64,000 nucleotides of DNA, taken from the NCBI GenBank assembly GCA_035550795.1, contig DASZOL010000116.1, forward strand, positions 1-64,000, given 5' to 3'. Below are positions 8,710-17,827 of the stretch, piece by piece. This DNA comes from DASRDR01 sp035550795. GTDB lineage: Bacteria; Methylomirabilota; Methylomirabilia; Rokubacteriales; DASRDR01. The notes beneath the pieces were generated by a model that did no database searches, had not been told where the DNA came from, and worked only from the letters and a program-made list of their open reading frames with translations. Within the stretch, counting starts at the first letter, position 1; each line of letters starts with the position of its first letter. The position numbers were made by a program, and so were the translations under genes.

Positions 8710-9825
8710 ATGGCACCAGCCGAGGTACGCACCAGCTTCGTAGTGGGGTATCGACTAGCGTTCAGCGTGTTCCTCGCGCTGCTCGCGAGCGGATGCGCGA
8801 GCGTGGGGCCCGCGGTCCTGGCGCGCGACCGGTTCGACTACAGCTCCGCGGTGGCGGACTCCTGGAAGCGGCAGACGCTTCTCAACATCGTGAAGCTCAG
8901 GTATCTCGACTCGCCGATCTTCCTGGACGTCGCGCAGATCGTGAGCGGCTACCAGCTGCAGACCACGGTCTCGGCCAGCGGGACCGCCTCCGTCGATCCG
9001 TCGAGCGTGCCCACCATCGGCTCGTTCCTGAACTTCGGAGCGCAGGGAAGCTTCACCGACCGCCCCACCATCACCTACGTGCCCCTGACCGGGGACCAGT
9101 ACATCCGCGGGATCGTGACCCCGCTCCGGCCGGAGCAGGTGTTCTCGGCGATCCTGGCGGGCTGGCCGGCGGAGCCGCTCCTGTTCACCGCGGTGAACAC
9201 CCTGAACGGACTCGGCAACCAGCGGCTCGGGGGGGTGGCGCCGCGCGCGGCGGATCCGCGCTTCCTCCGCGTCATCGGGCTGATGGGGAGCCTGCAGGCG
9301 TCGAGCGCGGTGGGATTTCGCTTCGCGGAGGGCAAGCAGCGCGAGACTCGGACCATCCTGTTCTTCCGGCGAGCGGAGCTGAGCGAGCGGGAGCGCCAGG
9401 AGATCGGCGAGGTGCGGCAGCTCCTCCACCTCGATCCCGAGGCCACGGAGTTCGAGCTGGTGTTCGGTCCGACGCCGGCGTCGAACCGGGATATCGCGGT
9501 GCAGACCCGGTCCCTGGTGCAGATCCTCATGGAGGTCGGCGGCCAGGTGAGCGTGCCGGCGACGCACATGGCCGAGGGCCGGGCGACGCCCGGGCTGGCC
9601 GACCCACCTGGCGCTGCTGAGATGATCCGCTACATGCGCGTCCACAGCTCGGCGGAGCGATCGGCGCAGGCCTTCCTCTCGGTCCCCTACCGGGACCACT
9701 GGTTCTGGATCGACGACCGGGACCTGTCGACGAAGCGCAACTTCGCGCTCTTGATGCTGCTCTTCGCGCTGGCCGACACCGGGGAGAAGAAGGGCGTGCC
9801 GCTGCTCACGATCCCGGCCCAGTGA
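8710..9825 (+). CDS. Predicted lipoprotein, unknown function
   Basis: A 371-residue protein whose start at 8710 gives an N-terminus with a hydrophobic stretch and a lipobox (LLASGC, Cys about 27). A GAGGGGGACC ribosome site precedes the ATG. The mature part begins with RDRFDYSSAVADSWKRQTLLNIVKLRY and is mixed alpha/beta without membrane helices. No domain is recognised with confidence. It is probably attached to the outer or inner membrane facing the periplasm and belongs with the two outer-membrane barrel genes downstream. Confidence 0.8.
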   Translation: MAPAEVRTSFVVGYRLAFSVFLALLASGCASVGPAVLARDRFDYSSAVADSWKRQTLLNIVKLRYLDSPIFLDVAQIVSGYQLQTTVSASGTASVDPSSVPTIGSFLNFGAQGSFTDRPTITYVPLTGDQYIRGIVTPLRPEQVFSAILAGWPAEPLLFTAVNTLNGLGNQRLGGVAPRAADPRFLRVIGLMGSLQASSAVGFRFAEGKQRETRTILFFRRAELSERERQEIGEVRQLLHLDPEATEFELVFGPTPASNRDIAVQTRSLVQILMEVGGQVSVPATHMAEGRATPGLADPPGAAEMIRYMRVHSSAERSAQAFLSVPYRDHWFWIDDRDLSTKRNFALLMLLFALADTGEKKGVPLLTIPAQ

Positions 9826-10007
9826 GCCGCCGCGGACAGACCGCGTGGAACCGAGAGCCACGATCTGGCGATGGCCGGCTCGCCCGAGGAGCACGGGGTT
9901 CGCCTCGCTCGCCGCGGCGGGTGACGCGGTTTACTCACGACGTTCGGAGCCGCGCCGGGCGGCGGCCGGGGTGGTACGAGCCCGAGAGTGAGACGAGGAG
10001 GAACGGC

Positions 10008-10973
10008 ATGCGGCACGGATTGAGGATCCTGGTCTGCTGCGCGTGGCTGGCGCTCCCTGCGGGGGCCGCCTGGGGTCAGGGGGTGCCGCCAGAGGCGCTC
10101 CAGCAGCTCGACCGGCTGGTGGGGTCACGCGTCGAGAGCTTCGCGGTCCTGGGGACGCAGACCGGCGCGTCGGGGGGACTCTACAAGGGCGAGGTGAACG
10201 ACACGCAGGGCGACGTCTTCAAGCTGTCCGGCCGCGGGGACGTGACGCCGAAGTTCCCGCTGGGCGACTCCGGTGTCCAGTGGAATGTGCTCGTGGAGGG
10301 GGGGTTCGGACGCGTGCTCTTCGACAACCGCTTCCAGGTCCTGCCGCTCGCCGGGAATCGGAGTGAGATCGAGACGTGGTCGGTGGCGCTGGGAACCGGG
10401 ATCCGGTTCACCGTCTTCGATGTTCTGAGCGTGGCGCCCTCGATCGGCGGCATCTACTCCCATACCGAGAACACGTTCTTCCCGAGCACGCCCCTGGGGA
10501 TCACCGTGAAGCAAGGCCTCGGGGGGACGCTGGTGGACTGGAACGCGGACACGTTCACAATCGTGCCGGGTCTGGAGCTCCGCTACCGGCAGGCGTTCGG
10601 TCCGGTGCAGGTCACGCTGACGTCCGTCTACAAGTACTTCCATACCGAGCCCCTCAGCCGCTCGACGACGGCGCTCAGCTTCGAGAGCGAGTCCCACTGG
10701 TGGCGCAACGAGCTGGACACGGAGGTGAAGCTGCCGCTCCGCGTGTTCGGCCGGCAGCTCCGCGCGGGAGGGCACATCGCGCGGTCCGAGCTGTCGGGAG
10801 GCCTCGAGACATCGTTGAAAACAGATCACCTCTACGACGCCGGCGGCCGGCTGGTGGTGGACCTGGTCGGCCTGCTGTGGAAGCTCGAGTACCTCGGGAT
10901 CGGGGCGTCGTACTTTTTCTCGGACAACTTCTCCGGGTGGTCGTACGGAGCGGAGGTCTCGTTCAAGTTCTGA
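10008..10973 (+). CDS. Outer-membrane beta-barrel protein
   Basis: A 321-residue protein with a classical signal peptide (MRHGLRILVCCAWLALPAG, cleavage likely after AWG or GQG). AGGAGGAA precedes the ATG. The mature chain shows alternating polar/hydrophobic strands rich in Tyr, Phe and Gly, and ends in SFKF, the C-terminal aromatic signal used by the BAM machinery. It resembles solitary autotransporter-like barrels without a passenger. Function unknown. Its position between a lipoprotein and a porin suggests a role at the outer face of this locus. Confidence 0.8.
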   Translation: MRHGLRILVCCAWLALPAGAAWGQGVPPEALQQLDRLVGSRVESFAVLGTQTGASGGLYKGEVNDTQGDVFKLSGRGDVTPKFPLGDSGVQWNVLVEGGFGRVLFDNRFQVLPLAGNRSEIETWSVALGTGIRFTVFDVLSVAPSIGGIYSHTENTFFPSTPLGITVKQGLGGTLVDWNADTFTIVPGLELRYRQAFGPVQVTLTSVYKYFHTEPLSRSTTALSFESESHWWRNELDTEVKLPLRVFGRQLRAGGHIARSELSGGLETSLKTDHLYDAGGRLVVDLVGLLWKLEYLGIGASYFFSDNFSGWSYGAEVSFKF

Positions 10974-10996
10974 GGGAGCGCGCAGCGCCCGCATCG

Positions 10997-12427
10997 GTGG
11001 GGTCCAACCGCCGACGTGGGCGCTCCTCGGCGGCCTGGATCGTCGTGCCCTGCCTCCTCGCGCTCACGCTGCCGTCATCGATGGCGGGAGCTGGCCCGTC
11101 GACCGGGGAGGGAGAAGCAGGGCCCACCACCCGCGTGGATCCAGCTGCTCCGCGCGATTCGGCCTCCTCGACCGGTTCCGCATCGTCCATCCCGGCCGGA
11201 AACCCGGGTGCCACGCTGAGACTCGGCCACTGGCGGGTCACGTGGGACGACGGACTCCGCTTCGAGCTCCCGCGGGTCGTGCCCTGGGTGCCCGAGGAGG
11301 CGTGGCGCCCACCGTTGTTCGTGGAGGGACAGCCGATCGTCAGGGGCACGGTCGGGCTCAAGCTGCAGGTCGATGGCGCCGCGTACCACGCCGTCTCGGG
11401 CCTGCCGGATGTCGCCGACGGGGGTGAGCTCAGGCGAGGCCGCCTGTTCACGGAGGGTGAGCTATACATCGTCCGGCCCATCGCCTTCAAGCTCGAGTTC
11501 GGCGTGACGAAGGAGAGCCTGTTTCTTAACGACTTCTATCTCGGGCTCCGAGACCTCCCGGTGGTCGGGACCTTCAAGATCGGGCAGATGAAGGCGCCGT
11601 TCAGCCTCGACCGGCTGGCCAGCAGTATGGACACCACGTTCATGGAACGCGCCGCGCCAGTGGACGCGTTCGCCCCGGGCTACCTGGCGGGCCTGAGCAT
11701 CCAGAACCACGACCTCGACGGCCGAGTGACCGGCGCGCTGGGCTGGTTCTCGGACGGGACCGGGGACGACACGGGAGATGTGTCCGGCAGCCTGTCGCGC
11801 CTGGTTGGCCGCGTGACGTGGCGCCAGTACGATGACGCGTCCCCGGCCTTGCCTCGGATGGTCCACCTCGGGCTCGGCGCCAGCCACGTCTTCTCCTCGA
11901 GCGGGAGCATCCGCTACCGGTCGCGGCCCGAGAGCCACCTCGCGCCCCACCTCGTCGACACCGGCGAAATCGACGCGAAGATGGCGGGCCTGGTGGGTCT
12001 CGAGGCGGCGGTCATCCACGGACCGCTTTCCGTCCAGGGCGAGGGCATCGTTGCCCTCGTGGACCCGCACGGCGGCGACCCGCTGATGCTTTGGGGGTTC
12101 TATCTTGCCGGGAGCTGGTTCCTCACTGGGGAGAGCCGGCCGTACGATCGGCGGATGGGCGTGTTCTCAGCGGTCGTGCCACGAGAGCCCTTCTCGATCC
12201 GGGACGGGCGTCCGGGCGCCTGGGAGTGCGCGGTCCGCTGGTCGTCCGTGGACCTCGACGACGGCCAGGCGCGCGGCGGCCGCATGGGGATCCTCAGCAC
12301 CGGCCTCAACTGGTACCTCGACCGGCACTGGCGCGTGTCGGTCGAATACCTGTTCACGCACGTGGACGGGCCAGCGGGAGAGGGCAGTCTCCACACGGTA
12401 CAGAGCCGCGTCCAGGTGAGATTCTGA
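10997..12427 (+). CDS. Phosphate-selective porin O/P family protein
   Basis: A 476-residue outer-membrane protein. The GTG at 10997 is inferred because it is followed by NRRRGRSSAAW and a hydrophobic signal sequence ending near SSMAGA; it begins 23 bp after the previous stop. The body matches the OprO/OprP pattern: an early strand with FTEGELYIVRPIAFKLEFG, the loop segment GTFKIGQMKAPFSLDRL, and the ending VQSRVQVRF with a terminal Phe. Such porins pass phosphate, pyrophosphate or other anions. Next to a sulfatase it could admit sulfated or anionic substrates, which is inference. Confidence 0.83.
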   Translation: MGSNRRRGRSSAAWIVVPCLLALTLPSSMAGAGPSTGEGEAGPTTRVDPAAPRDSASSTGSASSIPAGNPGATLRLGHWRVTWDDGLRFELPRVVPWVPEEAWRPPLFVEGQPIVRGTVGLKLQVDGAAYHAVSGLPDVADGGELRRGRLFTEGELYIVRPIAFKLEFGVTKESLFLNDFYLGLRDLPVVGTFKIGQMKAPFSLDRLASSMDTTFMERAAPVDAFAPGYLAGLSIQNHDLDGRVTGALGWFSDGTGDDTGDVSGSLSRLVGRVTWRQYDDASPALPRMVHLGLGASHVFSSSGSIRYRSRPESHLAPHLVDTGEIDAKMAGLVGLEAAVIHGPLSVQGEGIVALVDPHGGDPLMLWGFYLAGSWFLTGESRPYDRRMGVFSAVVPREPFSIRDGRPGAWECAVRWSSVDLDDGQARGGRMGILSTGLNWYLDRHWRVSVEYLFTHVDGPAGEGSLHTVQSRVQVRF

Positions 12428-12805
12428 CGAAACCAAGCCGTTCTCGGTCCTGTCATCCCGTCGAGCTTCCGTCCTGTAGTGCGGGCAAGGTCTTGCCCTA
12501 AGCCACCCAACTGGGGTGCCGCCGGGCGCTCACGATCAGTGGATAGCGACGAGGGTCGTGCTTGCCGACATGGCCATCTCCGTTCGGTGTTCCGTTCGTG
12601 GCGTCATCTCAGTTCGCCCGCTTCAGCGGCGGCGCGGATCACGTGCCGCTGACGGCCTCGTCCACCGTACGGTGGTCAGGCCCGTCGGTCAGGCTGAATC
12701 CACGCTTTGCGACTTCCCGCAGCGCGGCCCCAGGTCGGACCGGCCATCCCGGCGAGACGGGCGGCGACGGCCCCCCGATCATGCATCTGCTACAATCGGA
12801 TACTG
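12428..12805. other. Intergenic region after the porin gene
   Basis: No gene is supported here. A perfect inverted repeat GGGCAAG-GT-CTTGCCC lies at 12483-12498, 55 bases after the porin stop. It could mark transcript end or an operator; there is no T-run. The remaining bases show only unsupported open frames. Confidence 0.5.
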
Positions 12806-13693
12806 ATGGCGCAGCTCAGCGCCAAGGCCCGCGCGCGTCTGCCGAATACTGCCTTCGCCTACGTGGACTCGAAGGGCCATCGACGCCTGCCGATCCACGA
12901 CGAGCCACACGTCCGGAACGCCCTCGCCCGCTTCAACCAGATCAAGTTCGAGGACGACACGGCACGCGAGCAGGCGCGCAAGCGGCTTCTGACCGCCGCC
13001 AAGAAGCACGGGATCGTGCCGATCGGGTTCATCACCGGGCAGCTCGCGACCGAGCGCCTGGAGGGCGAGTCCAGGGGACGCGCCGATGTCGTGCGCAATC
13101 TGCCTACGGGCCAAGTCACCTTCCTCCTGAGCGATATCGAGGATTCCACTGGCCTCCTCCGCCGGCTGGGTGACGGGTACGCCGACGTGCTCAACGGTGT
13201 ACGCCGCCTTCTCCTTCGCGCCGTGCAACGGTCGGGCGGCCGCGAGGTCGACGTTCGCGCCGACGAGATGTTCGCCGTCTTCAAGCGGCCGGCCGGGGCG
13301 CTCGGCGCAGCGCTGGCGATCCAGCGGAGACTCGGGTCCCGGGCATGGCCGGACGGGGCCCGCGTCCGGGTCAGGATCGGCATCCACACTGGCCGTCCCA
13401 CGCTGACCGATAACGGATACGTGGGTCTCGCCGTGCACACGGCCGCCCGCATCTGCACCGCCGGCCATGGGGGCCAGATCCTGCTTTCCCACCCCACCGT
13501 GCGAGCCACCGGGGCTTCCGTTCCGGTGGGTGTCAGCTTCCGCGCGTTGGGCAATCACCGGCTTCGTGGGCTGCCGGAACCGGAGGCTCTCTTCCAGATG
13601 GAGGCGCCGGATCTTCCGGCGAGGTTCCCGCCACCTCGTACCGCGGCCCGGTCATTCCCCCGTCGACCGCCGACCGCCACGCCTCGCGGCTGA
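12806..13693 (+). CDS. Class III adenylate/guanylate cyclase with DUF6582-like N-terminus
   Basis: A 295-residue protein beginning at the ATG after TACTG. Residues 1-75 (LPNTAFAYVDSKGHRRLPIHD, AHVRNAL-like ARFNQIKF, AAKKHGI) match the small DUF6582-type region found in stress and phage proteins. Residues 100-265 form a cyclase catalytic domain: first metal Asp in FLLSDIEDS, second in RADEMFAVF, then VRIGIHTG and YVGLAVHTAARI. The usual transition-state Asn of VNRAARI is His here while the Arg is kept, so activity may be altered. A Pro/Arg-rich tail closes it. It is soluble, with no sensor domain other than the N-terminal region. Confidence 0.83.
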   Translation: MAQLSAKARARLPNTAFAYVDSKGHRRLPIHDEPHVRNALARFNQIKFEDDTAREQARKRLLTAAKKHGIVPIGFITGQLATERLEGESRGRADVVRNLPTGQVTFLLSDIEDSTGLLRRLGDGYADVLNGVRRLLLRAVQRSGGREVDVRADEMFAVFKRPAGALGAALAIQRRLGSRAWPDGARVRVRIGIHTGRPTLTDNGYVGLAVHTAARICTAGHGGQILLSHPTVRATGASVPVGVSFRALGNHRLRGLPEPEALFQMEAPDLPARFPPPRTAARSFPRRPPTATPRG

Positions 13694-13844
13694 TGCGCGT
13701 GGGCGGCCTGAGAACCAGCCGGCGCCGCTGCCGGCCGCTCGCCCAGCGGCGGGGGCCGTTGTGAGGGCCCGTGCGGGCGCGCTACAGTCCGACCACTCCG
13801 GGGCGGGCCAACGCGGTGCCGGCGGGCCCCCGGCTGACTGACAC

Positions 13845-15146
13845 ATGGGTGAGCCGATCGTCCTCGTGGCGGGCAACAACATCCTCGAGATTACCGGGGG
13901 ACACCCGAGCTACGTCCGCGCCCACGCCTGGGCGGCACGCCGGGCCGGCTTTGACCCCCATCTCTTCACGCTGGCCCGGGCCGCCGGCACGGTCGAGGCG
14001 CCCTTCGGAACCGTGCACCGCTCTCGCGTCCGGGTGGGCATCGAGCGGTGGCCCGTCCTCAGACATCGCAAGAACCAGCTGGTCTGGCGGTACGCGGTCC
14101 TGGCGAGAGCGGTCGCCTCGTTCGTTCGAGCGCATGGGAACGTCCGCCTGGTCCACAGCTTCGGTGTCTTCGGATCGGTCGGGACGATGGCGCGGGACAT
14201 GCTACGCCCCCACGGCATCGAGATCGTCCCCGTCCTGAGCTCGTATGACACCGTCACCCGGGAGTCCACGGCCAAGGCGCGTGGCCTCCGCCCGGCCCAT
14301 GGATCGCTGCAGCGCCTCATCCACGCGGCTGAGCTTGCCTGGATCCGCCGGGTCGTCGCCCGCTACGAACGGCAGGGGTATCTGGGGTCGCGCCTCGTCC
14401 TTGTCAACTACGACTCGGTGCGCCGCCTGCTCACGGACACCTTCGCCATCGGCGACAAGATCCGGAAGCTGACGTACAGCTCGGAGGCCGCCTTCCTCCG
14501 GCCCTCGCCTGTTGGCTCCTCTCCGCGGCCCACGGCGCTTCCCGAAGGCCTCCCACCGGGTGACGCGCCGCTCGTCGTGGCCGTCTCTCGGCACGATCCT
14601 CGGAAGGGCGTCGACGTGCTTCTGCATGCGCTCGCACGGCTGCGGCGCGCGGGGACACGGTTCCGTGCCTGCATGGTCGGCGGCGATGCGCTCCTCCCCC
14701 ACCACCGGCGGCTGACCGCCCAGCTGGGCATCGCCGACGTCGCCGCGCTCGTGGGCGAGGTCCCGGATCCCTATCCCTATCTCGAGCAGGCCGACGTCTT
14801 CGTCCTCCCGTCGCTCGAGGAGGGCAGCGGCTCCGTGTCGCTCCTCGAAGCGCTGCAGGCGGGCGTCGCGGCCGTGGCCTCCGCGGTCGACGGCATTCCG
14901 GAAGACGTGACCGATGGGGAGACCGCCCTCCTCGTTCCGCCTGGCGACAGCGCGGCGCTGGCGAGCGCCATCCAGCGCCTGCTCACCGACGAGGCGCTGC
15001 GAAAGGACATGGCCCGACGGGGCCGCCGCCTCTTCGAGGACCGGTTCTCCTCCGACGTGTTCAGCGCCGCATTGCGGGAGACGTACGCCGAGCTCGGCGT
15101 GTTTCCCGGGGCGAGGCGTCGGCCGGCGGCGCCGGGAGTCCGCTGA
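13845..15146 (+). CDS. Glycosyltransferase family 4 (GT-B fold)
   Basis: A 433-residue cytoplasmic enzyme that transfers a sugar from an activated donor. The N-terminal acceptor domain begins GEPIVLVAGNNILEITGGHPSYV with the glycine loop. The C-terminal donor domain shows VVAVSRHDPRKGVDVLLHAL, then the E-x7-E motif within LEEGSGSVSLLEALQAG, and the GIPEDVTDG loop. It starts at 13845 and is followed by 46 bp before the convergent cysteine-synthase-like gene. Nothing around it forms a polysaccharide cluster, so the acceptor is unknown. Confidence 0.9.
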   Translation: MGEPIVLVAGNNILEITGGHPSYVRAHAWAARRAGFDPHLFTLARAAGTVEAPFGTVHRSRVRVGIERWPVLRHRKNQLVWRYAVLARAVASFVRAHGNVRLVHSFGVFGSVGTMARDMLRPHGIEIVPVLSSYDTVTRESTAKARGLRPAHGSLQRLIHAAELAWIRRVVARYERQGYLGSRLVLVNYDSVRRLLTDTFAIGDKIRKLTYSSEAAFLRPSPVGSSPRPTALPEGLPPGDAPLVVAVSRHDPRKGVDVLLHALARLRRAGTRFRACMVGGDALLPHHRRLTAQLGIADVAALVGEVPDPYPYLEQADVFVLPSLEEGSGSVSLLEALQAGVAAVASAVDGIPEDVTDGETALLVPPGDSAALASAIQRLLTDEALRKDMARRGRRLFEDRFSSDVFSAALRETYAELGVFPGARRRPAAPGVR

Positions 15147-15192
15147 GGAGCGCCGGCCGCACGTCCGGTCGTCGAACGGACCTGGAGGGCTC

Positions 15193-16116
15193 TCACGGCT
15201 GGGCATACAGGGCCGTGCTGAGGTACTTCATCCCGGAGTCGACGGCCACCGTGACCACTGTGTGGTCCGGTCCCAGGCGCTCGGCGACCCGCAGCGCCAC
15301 CGCCACGTTTCCCCCCGTGGAGGTGCCTGCGAAGATTCCTTCCAGCCGGGCGAGGCGCCGGGCGGTCGCCATCGCTTCCTGGGTCGATACCGTCTGGACC
15401 TCGTCAGCGAGGGTCGCGGTCCACAGCGGGACGACGAACCCCACGCCGGTGCCTTCGATCTTGTGAGTCCCGCTCGGCCGACCCGACAGGACGGCCGACT
15501 CCTCGGGCTCCACCGCGACGACTCGCACGGCTTGCTTGTGGACCCGGAGGCGTGTGGAGATCCCCCGCAGTGACCCGGAGGTGCCGACGCTCTGAACGAA
15601 GGCGCTCACCTGCCCGTTGGTCTGCTCCCAGATCTCCTCGCCCATCCGCTCGTAGCTGGACAGCTGATCAGTATTGTTCAGCTGATCCGTCCAGTAGCTC
15701 CCGGAAGCGGAGGCGAGTCTTCTTGCGGTCTCGATCATCTCGAGGGTCAGAGCCTTCGTCGTCCCCCCGGTGGGGCTGGCGACGAGTGTGAGGTGAGCAC
15801 CCAGCGCCATCATGTGGTCCCGCTTCTCCTTGCTGAATGCCTCCGACGTCACGATCTGAAGCGGGATGCGCTTCGCGGCGCACACGAAGGCGAGCGACAC
15901 GCCCGTGCTGCCGCCCGTGTACTCCACCACCGACCCACCCGGGCGCAGCCGGCCATCCGCCTCGGCAGCCTCGACCATCGCGAGCGCCATGCGGTCCTTC
16001 ATGCTCCCCGTCGGGTTCTCGTACTCCAGCTTGACCAGAATCCTGGCGCTCCCCTCCGGAACCATGTGCTGGAGCGGCATGAGCCTCGTCCGCCCGATGG
16101 TGTCCAGCACCCTCAC
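15193..16116 (-). CDS. PLP-dependent cysteine synthase family protein
   Basis: A 307-residue fold-type II PLP enzyme. The GTG at 16116 is chosen because homology (VLDTIGRTRLMPLQ) begins right there and GAGAGGGAG precedes it. The Schiff-base lysine sits in NPTGSMKDR, the substrate loop in EYTGGSTGVSLAF, and the phosphate loop in SVGTSGSLRGI. The TGGSTG form, rather than TSGNTG, is typical of cysteine-synthase-like proteins outside the classical CysK group. It may make cysteine from O-acetyl- or O-phosphoserine or act on another serine derivative. No serine acetyltransferase is nearby. Confidence 0.87.
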   Translation of the reverse strand: MRVLDTIGRTRLMPLQHMVPEGSARILVKLEYENPTGSMKDRMALAMVEAAEADGRLRPGGSVVEYTGGSTGVSLAFVCAAKRIPLQIVTSEAFSKEKRDHMMALGAHLTLVASPTGGTTKALTLEMIETARRLASASGSYWTDQLNNTDQLSSYERMGEEIWEQTNGQVSAFVQSVGTSGSLRGISTRLRVHKQAVRVVAVEPEESAVLSGRPSGTHKIEGTGVGFVVPLWTATLADEVQTVSTQEAMATARRLARLEGIFAGTSTGGNVAVALRVAERLGPDHTVVTVAVDSGMKYLSTALYAQP

Positions 16117-16402
16117 GCTCTGCTCTCCCTCTCGACGCGGCCCACTGACCTGACTCAGTGGACTCCACGGTCCCAGGGCAAAGTCCTCCCGGCGCCCGGC
16201 ATCAGCCGCGCGTGCGGCGCGCTGGGTGCATGCCGCCGGACGCTCAGATGGGGAATCGACGCTCCCCACCAGGCCGCCCGGTCCCGGCCGCACCCACGTG
16301 CGCAGGGCGACCGCGTACAGGTCATCGCGCAGAATCTCCTCGGCGCAACGCCCCGAGGTCTCGTCAAGTGGTGCGCAATTGAGTCCAGGCGGCAGCCCTC
16401 GT

Positions 16403-16831
16403 CTATCCCATCGGCAGCGGCGGGTTGTCACTATTCCAAATGTCGCGTCCCATCTTCCAGGACTCGTCAGCGTGCCGCTGGTAGATGGTGATGTACTTGC
16501 CCACATCGCCGATGGGCGGCCCCCCTGCTTTGGGCGTGAGGCTAATGGTGTACCGGCCCAGCTCAAAGGCCCACTCGCCGCTGACACGCACCTCGTCCAC
16601 CCCCAGCGCGAAGCGGACGTGGAAAGGGTGCAAGAACCCCTGGCTCCACGCGCGGATCATCGGACGCCCGACGTTGGCCTGAACATGAGGGGGCATCTGC
16701 ACGCCGTCCTCGGCGAACAGGTCCGCCCATGCCTCGACGTCACCCCTATTCAGGGCAGCAACGTGGGCCTGGCGCACGCGGTCAATTGCTTCTAGATCCG
16801 CCGGAGACCCGGTCATCTGCGACTGTGTCAT
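16403..16831 (-). CDS. SnoaL/NTF2-like (DUF4440-type) protein
   Basis: A 142-residue protein with the NTF2-like cone fold pattern: helix IDRVRQAHVAALNRGDVEAWADLFAEDGVQ split here at 20 residues as IDRVRQAHVAALNRGDVEAW, then LFAEDGV, GRPMIRAW and the ending GKYITIYQRHADESWK. Such proteins bind small ligands or act as steroid-type isomerases or hydrolases. No catalytic residues can be assigned. It is separated from the cysteine-synthase-like gene by 286 bp with no visible gene, so it is probably a single transcription unit. Confidence 0.85.
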   Translation of the reverse strand: MTQSQMTGSPADLEAIDRVRQAHVAALNRGDVEAWADLFAEDGVQMPPHVQANVGRPMIRAWSQGFLHPFHVRFALGVDEVRVSGEWAFELGRYTISLTPKAGGPPIGDVGKYITIYQRHADESWKMGRDIWNSDNPPLPMG

Positions 16832-17212
16832 CGGCCCGTTACACCCCTTCAGGCTGCGGCCTTCCTCTCAGCCGTGCTCTGGCTCGGCTTCACCCCGCTC
16901 GCCATTGTATCCGGATGGACGTCGCCGGCGCGCCCCGCCGGAACGACCTGGCGCGATCCTGGCGACCTATCGGCACGCCATGAGGTCCGATGGATCCCGG
17001 GGCAGACGAGGGCCGAGGCTCCCGGGATCGGGGGCTCAATCTCCCTGTCCACCATCCCCCCGGCGCTTGCGTCCGGTCCGGATGTCGCTCGGGCCGCAGC
17101 GAGGTGAGTCGCCTGCGCGCTCCCGCCGCCCCGCCCGTGAACTGCTCGCCCGCTCGCGGTCCAAGGGCCGGGCTCCGGTCCGAGCGCCGGTGCGTCACGG
17201 AGTGGGCGCTCA
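16832..17212. other. Gene-free region
   Basis: About 380 bases with no reading frame that has protein-like composition or a ribosome site. It separates the NTF2-like gene from the oxidoreductase remnant and looks like eroded intergenic DNA. Confidence 0.5.
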
Positions 17213-17559
17213 GGCCAGCTCGATGTTCTGGTTCATCCGGAAGAGGTTTCCGGATCGTACTTGCGCTTCAGCCCGGCGAGGCGATCGTAGTTCGGGCCAT
17301 ACGCGGAGCGCACGCGGTCGCCTTCGCCGGCGGTGAGGAAGTTGACGGACACGCCGCCGCTCGCGAAGGGTGCCGCCGCGTGGAAGAAGTCGCGCACCCA
17401 GCCGATGCTGCGCTCGTCGTCGGCCGGATCCTCCCAGCGGCCGTGGACGTTCATGACGAACCGGGCGTCGCGCTGCGCGTACGCTGCCGAGTCCTGGGCC
17501 GGCCGCGCGGTGGCCCCGCCGATGGCGCCGATGAAGATCTCGCACTGGGGTGACGGCAC
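17213..17559 (-). pseudogene. C-terminal remnant of FAD-linked (berberine-bridge type) oxidoreductase
   Basis: Only the last ~115 residues of a BBE-domain flavoprotein remain. PSPQCEIFIGAIGGAT, then VMNVHGRW, SVNFLTAGEGDRV and YGPNYDRLAGLKRKYDPE match the end of FAD-binding PCMH/BBE oxidases. The family ending NLFRMNQNIEL is present but in another frame: after GATCCGGAA one A appears missing (about 17246), so the frame closes early. The 5' part, including the whole FAD-binding domain, is absent, and homology stops at about 17560 where an AraC-type fragment begins on the other strand. It is non-functional. Confidence 0.8.
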
Positions 17560-17698
17560 CTTCGCGCTCGGCGTGGGGTACGAGAGCGAGGCCGCGTTCT
17601 CGCGCGCGTTCAAGCGCGCGGTGGGCGTCGCCCCGGGTGCGTGGCGGGCTGGCCATCGGCCCGACGGGGGGCGCCGAAGCGGCCTCGCCGCGACGTGA
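17560..17698 (+). pseudogene. AraC-family regulator C-terminal remnant
   Basis: About 45 residues are recognisable, starting FALGVGYESEAAFSRAFKR and continuing AVGVAPGAWRAGHRPDG to a stop. This is the second helix-turn-helix of an AraC/XylS regulator. The first helix-turn-helix and the sensor domain are gone. Its left edge abuts the oppositely oriented oxidoreductase remnant with no spacer, which indicates a rearrangement joining two gene ends. Confidence 0.75.
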
Positions 17699-17827
17699 GG
17701 CGACGCCGCGCTACCTGACCGAGCCCTCCGGTCCGCCGGCGCGGACGCGGCCCGCATCTGGCCCGCACGGCCTGACGGCGCCGACCCCAGTCGGGCCGCC
17801 TGGCCAGCGCCGGCGGCGAGGATCCTG

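Noticed and set aside
12483..12498. Intrinsic terminator after the porin
   Set aside because: The 7-bp perfect inverted repeat has a 2-nt loop, too tight for a normal hairpin, and no T-run; noted only within the intergenic entry.
12562..13173. Possible small gene ahead of the cyclase
   Set aside because: No ribosome site, no protein-like composition, and it overlaps most of the cyclase start region in another frame.
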